From positions 1-8,376 of the forward strand of contig CAWEHT010000452.1 of the NCBI GenBank assembly GCA_963808455.1: a DNA stretch of 8,376 bases, in the 5' to 3' direction. Below the pieces are notes generated by a model. That model saw only the letters and a list, made by a program, of their open reading frames with translations. It was not told where the DNA came from and ran no database searches. Below, piece by piece: positions 6,336 through 8,376 of this stretch (position 1 is the stretch's first letter; each line of letters starts with the position of its first letter). This stretch comes from CAWEHT01 sp963808455 (lineage in GTDB: Bacteria > Chloroflexota > Anaerolineae > CG2-30-64-16). A program made the translations under genes and the position numbers.

Positions 6336-7259
6336 TCAGCCGGTGGGCTTGCGCCCCGTGACGTAGGCAGTGACGGTGCGCCAGGACACAGCCCGGCCGA
6401 GTAGCGCGCGCTCGAAGGCTGCCCGTGCCTGCAGGATCTCCTCTGCAGAGAGGGTGCGCGCCAGGCGTTGGGCGTAGCTGGGACGGGCACCATCGGGCGC
6501 GGGGTCGAACCAGCGGGCCAGGAGAGGGCGCGTGATCTGGAGTTCGCCAAGGGTCTCTTGCGTTTCTACCGCAAGATCGTCGAGGCGGGAGGCGGCGAAG
6601 GCTGCCCGCAGGTCGTCTTCTGTCCAGGCCACGAGCGGATCGTCGGGATCATCGTAGATGGCTTCTTCGGCGGCCCGCAACCGGCCGGCGAGGGCCGGCG
6701 GCGTTTGCTGCGGGTCGAGGAGCGCGTGGAGACGCTGCGAGCGCCGGTGAACGGTCTCGGCCAGGCTGAGGTAGCCTCCGGGGCGCAGGAGGTTGGCGGT
6801 CGCGGCGACTTGCCCCAGCCCGCCCGCCGGGAAGGACCGAAGGGCGGCGGAGAGCGCGTCGCGGCCGACGATGGCATCGAAGAGCAAGCCGTCGTAGCCG
6901 TGCTGGGCCAGCAGGTCCGGCAGATCGGGCAAGGCACCCTGCAGAAGGATCGGGCGCTCTGGCTCAGGAAGACGTGCGGCGAGCTCGGCGAGCATGGCGG
7001 CGTCGGACTTGGCCGTGGCGAGCGCCCAGGTTCCGCCTTCGGGCGCCTGGCGCACGCACTCCCAGGTGAGCAGCCCGGTGCCGGCGTTCAGGTCAAGGGC
7101 CACGGAATGCCGGTTGAGATGGGCGGCGGCCACGATCCGGGCGCGTTGGGCGGCGAGGCGTTCGCTGGCGCCGCTCAGGGCGCGCTCCAGCCAGCGCTCG
7201 CGGTCGCGGGCCACCTGCCGGCCCGCGGAGCTGAGGATCTTCCGGGGCGCCAAAAGCAT
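6336..7259 (-). CDS. Rossmann methyltransferase-like domain, probably the C-terminal half of the RarA fusion
   Basis: This reading frame is uninterrupted. From ATG 7259 it gives 307 residues. Residues 52-66 (SVALDLNAGTGLLTW) resemble motif I of class I S-adenosylmethionine methyltransferases, with DLNAGTG where DLGCGTG is usual. LLFDAIVGRDAL and LLRPGGYLSLAETV follow at the positions of later Rossmann strands. Before the domain, a helical stretch (GRQVARDRERWLERALSG) joins it to RarA. From memory, RarA proteins with a C-terminal domain labelled unknown are known (CDD model PRK13341), and this stretch fits that layout. The frame differs from RarA's by one base near 7255; removing one G from GGAGGGAGG joins them. 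The same bases look like a ribosome binding site for ATG 7259, so a separate gene is the alternative. Its substrate is unknown. It converges on the nucleotidyltransferase-like gene. Confidence 0.7.
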   Translation of the reverse strand: MLLAPRKILSSAGRQVARDRERWLERALSGASERLAAQRARIVAAAHLNRHSVALDLNAGTGLLTWECVRQAPEGGTWALATAKSDAAMLAELAARLPEPERPILLQGALPDLPDLLAQHGYDGLLFDAIVGRDALSAALRSFPAGGLGQVAATANLLRPGGYLSLAETVHRRSQRLHALLDPQQTPPALAGRLRAAEEAIYDDPDDPLVAWTEDDLRAAFAASRLDDLAVETQETLGELQITRPLLARWFDPAPDGARPSYAQRLARTLSAEEILQARAAFERALLGRAVSWRTVTAYVTGRKPTG

Positions 7260-8376
7260 CGCCTCCCTCCAGCATGGCAGCCAATTGGGCCTCGCGCTGG
7301 CGCTGCACCTGCTGCTGTATGGCTTGTTCGTAGCCCTGCCCTGACGGCTGGTAGAAGACGCGGCCGCGCAGCGAGTCGGGCAGGTATTGCTGGGCGACCC
7401 AGTGGTCGCGGTAGGCGTGCGGGTAGAGGTAGCCCTCGCCGTGGCCGAAGCCTTGGCGTCGCGGCTGGCGTCCTTGCAGATGGCCCGGCACTTCCGTCCC
7501 TCGGCCTCGACCGTGGCGAGGGCGTCGAAGAAAGCCGAGCGCCGAATTGGACTTGGGGGCGGTGGCGAGATAGAGGGCGGCCTGCGGCCAGGTGGAACTG
7601 TCCCTCGGGCATGCCCGATGCGGTCGAAGGCCTGGGCGCAGGCGAGCACGACCTGGACGGCCGCGGGTCGGCCAGGCCCACGTCCTCGCAGGCCGAGATG
7701 AGCATGCGCCGGAAGGCGAAGCGCGGGTCCTCGCCCGCGTAGACCATGCGCGCGAGCCAGTAGAGGGCGGCGTCGGGATCCGAGCCGCGCAGGCTCTTGA
7801 TGAAGGCGCTGGCCGCGTCGTAGTGGATAGTCGCCGTCCTTGTCGTAGAGGACGGCGCGCCTCTGGATGCTTTCCTCGCGCGGCCAGGCTCACGGGTATG
7901 GTGGAGCCCTTCGCGGGAGGCCAGGGCTCGGCGCTGGTCTCGACCGCGAGCTCGAGGGCGTTGAGGAGGCTGCGCGCGTCCCCGTCGGCCGCCTCGACGA
8001 GGTGCTCGAGCGCGCCTTCCTCGAACTCGACCTTCCAGCCGCCGTAGCCGCGCTCGGCGTCGGCTAACGCGGCGTCGGGCGATGGCGAGGAGGTCGGACT
8101 GCGTCGAGGGCCTTGAGCTGGAAGACCCGCGAGCGCGAGACGAGGGCGCGGTTGACCTCGAAGAAGGGATTCTCGGTGGTGGCGCCGATGAGGAGGATGG
8201 TGCCGTTCTCGACCCAGGGCAGGAGGGCGTCCTGCTGCGCCTTGTTCCAGCGGTGCACCTCGTCGACGAAGAGCATCGTCCGGCGGTCGTAGAGCTCGCG
8301 GTGCTTCTTGGCCTCGTCGATGGCCGCCCTGATGTCGGCCACGCCCGCGAGCACGGCGTTGAGGGTGACGAAATGG
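7260..8376 (-). pseudogene. rarA: RarA/MgsA-type AAA+ recombination factor, 5'-partial and multiply frameshifted
   Basis: RarA is an AAA+ ATPase related to clamp-loader subunits that acts at stalled replication forks. The gene enters at the right edge in mid-protein (HFVTLNAVLAGVADIRAAID), so Walker A lies outside. Walker B (MLFVDEVHRWNKAQQDALLP), sensor 1 (LIGATTENPFFEVN) and the arginine-finger region (ALVSRSRVFQLKAL) are intact in 8105-8376. Downstream, RarA segments appear in changing frames: GYGGWKVEFEEGALEHLVEA, DGDARSLLNALELA, SDPDAALYWLARMVYAGEDP, RRMLISACEDVGLADP, AVQVVLACAQAFDRIG, TAPKSNSALGF, EVPGHL and YPHAYRDHWVAQQYLPD. Changes fall near 8100, 8075, 7879, 7826, 7663, 7611, 7586, 7530, 7494, 7475, 7452 and 7255. 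The residues stay conserved between breaks, so errors in the sequence are more likely than true decay. The fused methyltransferase-like domain follows. Confidence 0.85.

Noticed and set aside
6468..7742. Long plus-strand open frame of 424 codons
   Set aside because: It is antisense to the methyltransferase and RarA coding sequence, and its translation is low-complexity, rich in glycine and arginine.

Overview
The window looks like a high-GC bacterial chromosome fragment, probably a metagenomic contig. Chloroflexota (Anaerolineae-like) is my best guess. The reasons are a RarA ATPase joined to a methyltransferase-like domain, a ferredoxin-dependent 2-oxoacid oxidoreductase typical of anaerobes, and strong Shine-Dalgarno sites. 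This placement is inference. Cyanobacteria share the RarA fusion and are not excluded by that feature alone.

Layout, left to right. 1-57 may be the tail of an upstream gene. 154-576 (+) is queF, the last step of preQ1 synthesis, behind a good sigma70-type promoter. 636-1345 (-) is rsmI, a 16S rRNA 2'-O-methyltransferase, broken by one missing base in a run of five. 1494-2198 (+) is a YhhQ-type queuosine-precursor transporter. Together with queF this gives the cell a way to import and a way to make the 7-deazaguanine base of tRNA queuosine. 2242-2315 (-) is tRNA-Val(TAC), with a perfect consensus promoter. 2568-3818 (+) and 3820-5158 (+) form a two-gene operon for a 2-oxoacid:ferredoxin oxidoreductase: an alpha subunit, then a beta subunit with the gamma domain fused to its C-terminus. 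The second gene carries an apparent frameshift. 5159-5577 is non-coding apart from a strong terminator-like hairpin at its start and smaller inverted repeats. 5578-6321 (+) is a nucleotidyltransferase-fold protein in which two expected acidic positions are asparagine. 6336 to the right edge (-) encodes a RarA/MgsA-type AAA+ ATPase and a methyltransferase-like domain, probably one polypeptide. The RarA part is cut by about a dozen frame changes.

The frame changes crowd into 7250-8105, while protein conservation continues across the frames. This points to uncorrected indel errors near a contig end rather than a decayed gene, and the single frameshifts in rsmI and the beta-gamma gene may have the same cause. 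The items most worth following are the beta-gamma fusion, the RarA-methyltransferase fusion, the near-leaderless promoter of the oxidoreductase operon and the substituted active site of the nucleotidyltransferase-like protein. I saw no CRISPR array, insertion sequence, phage gene or defence cassette.
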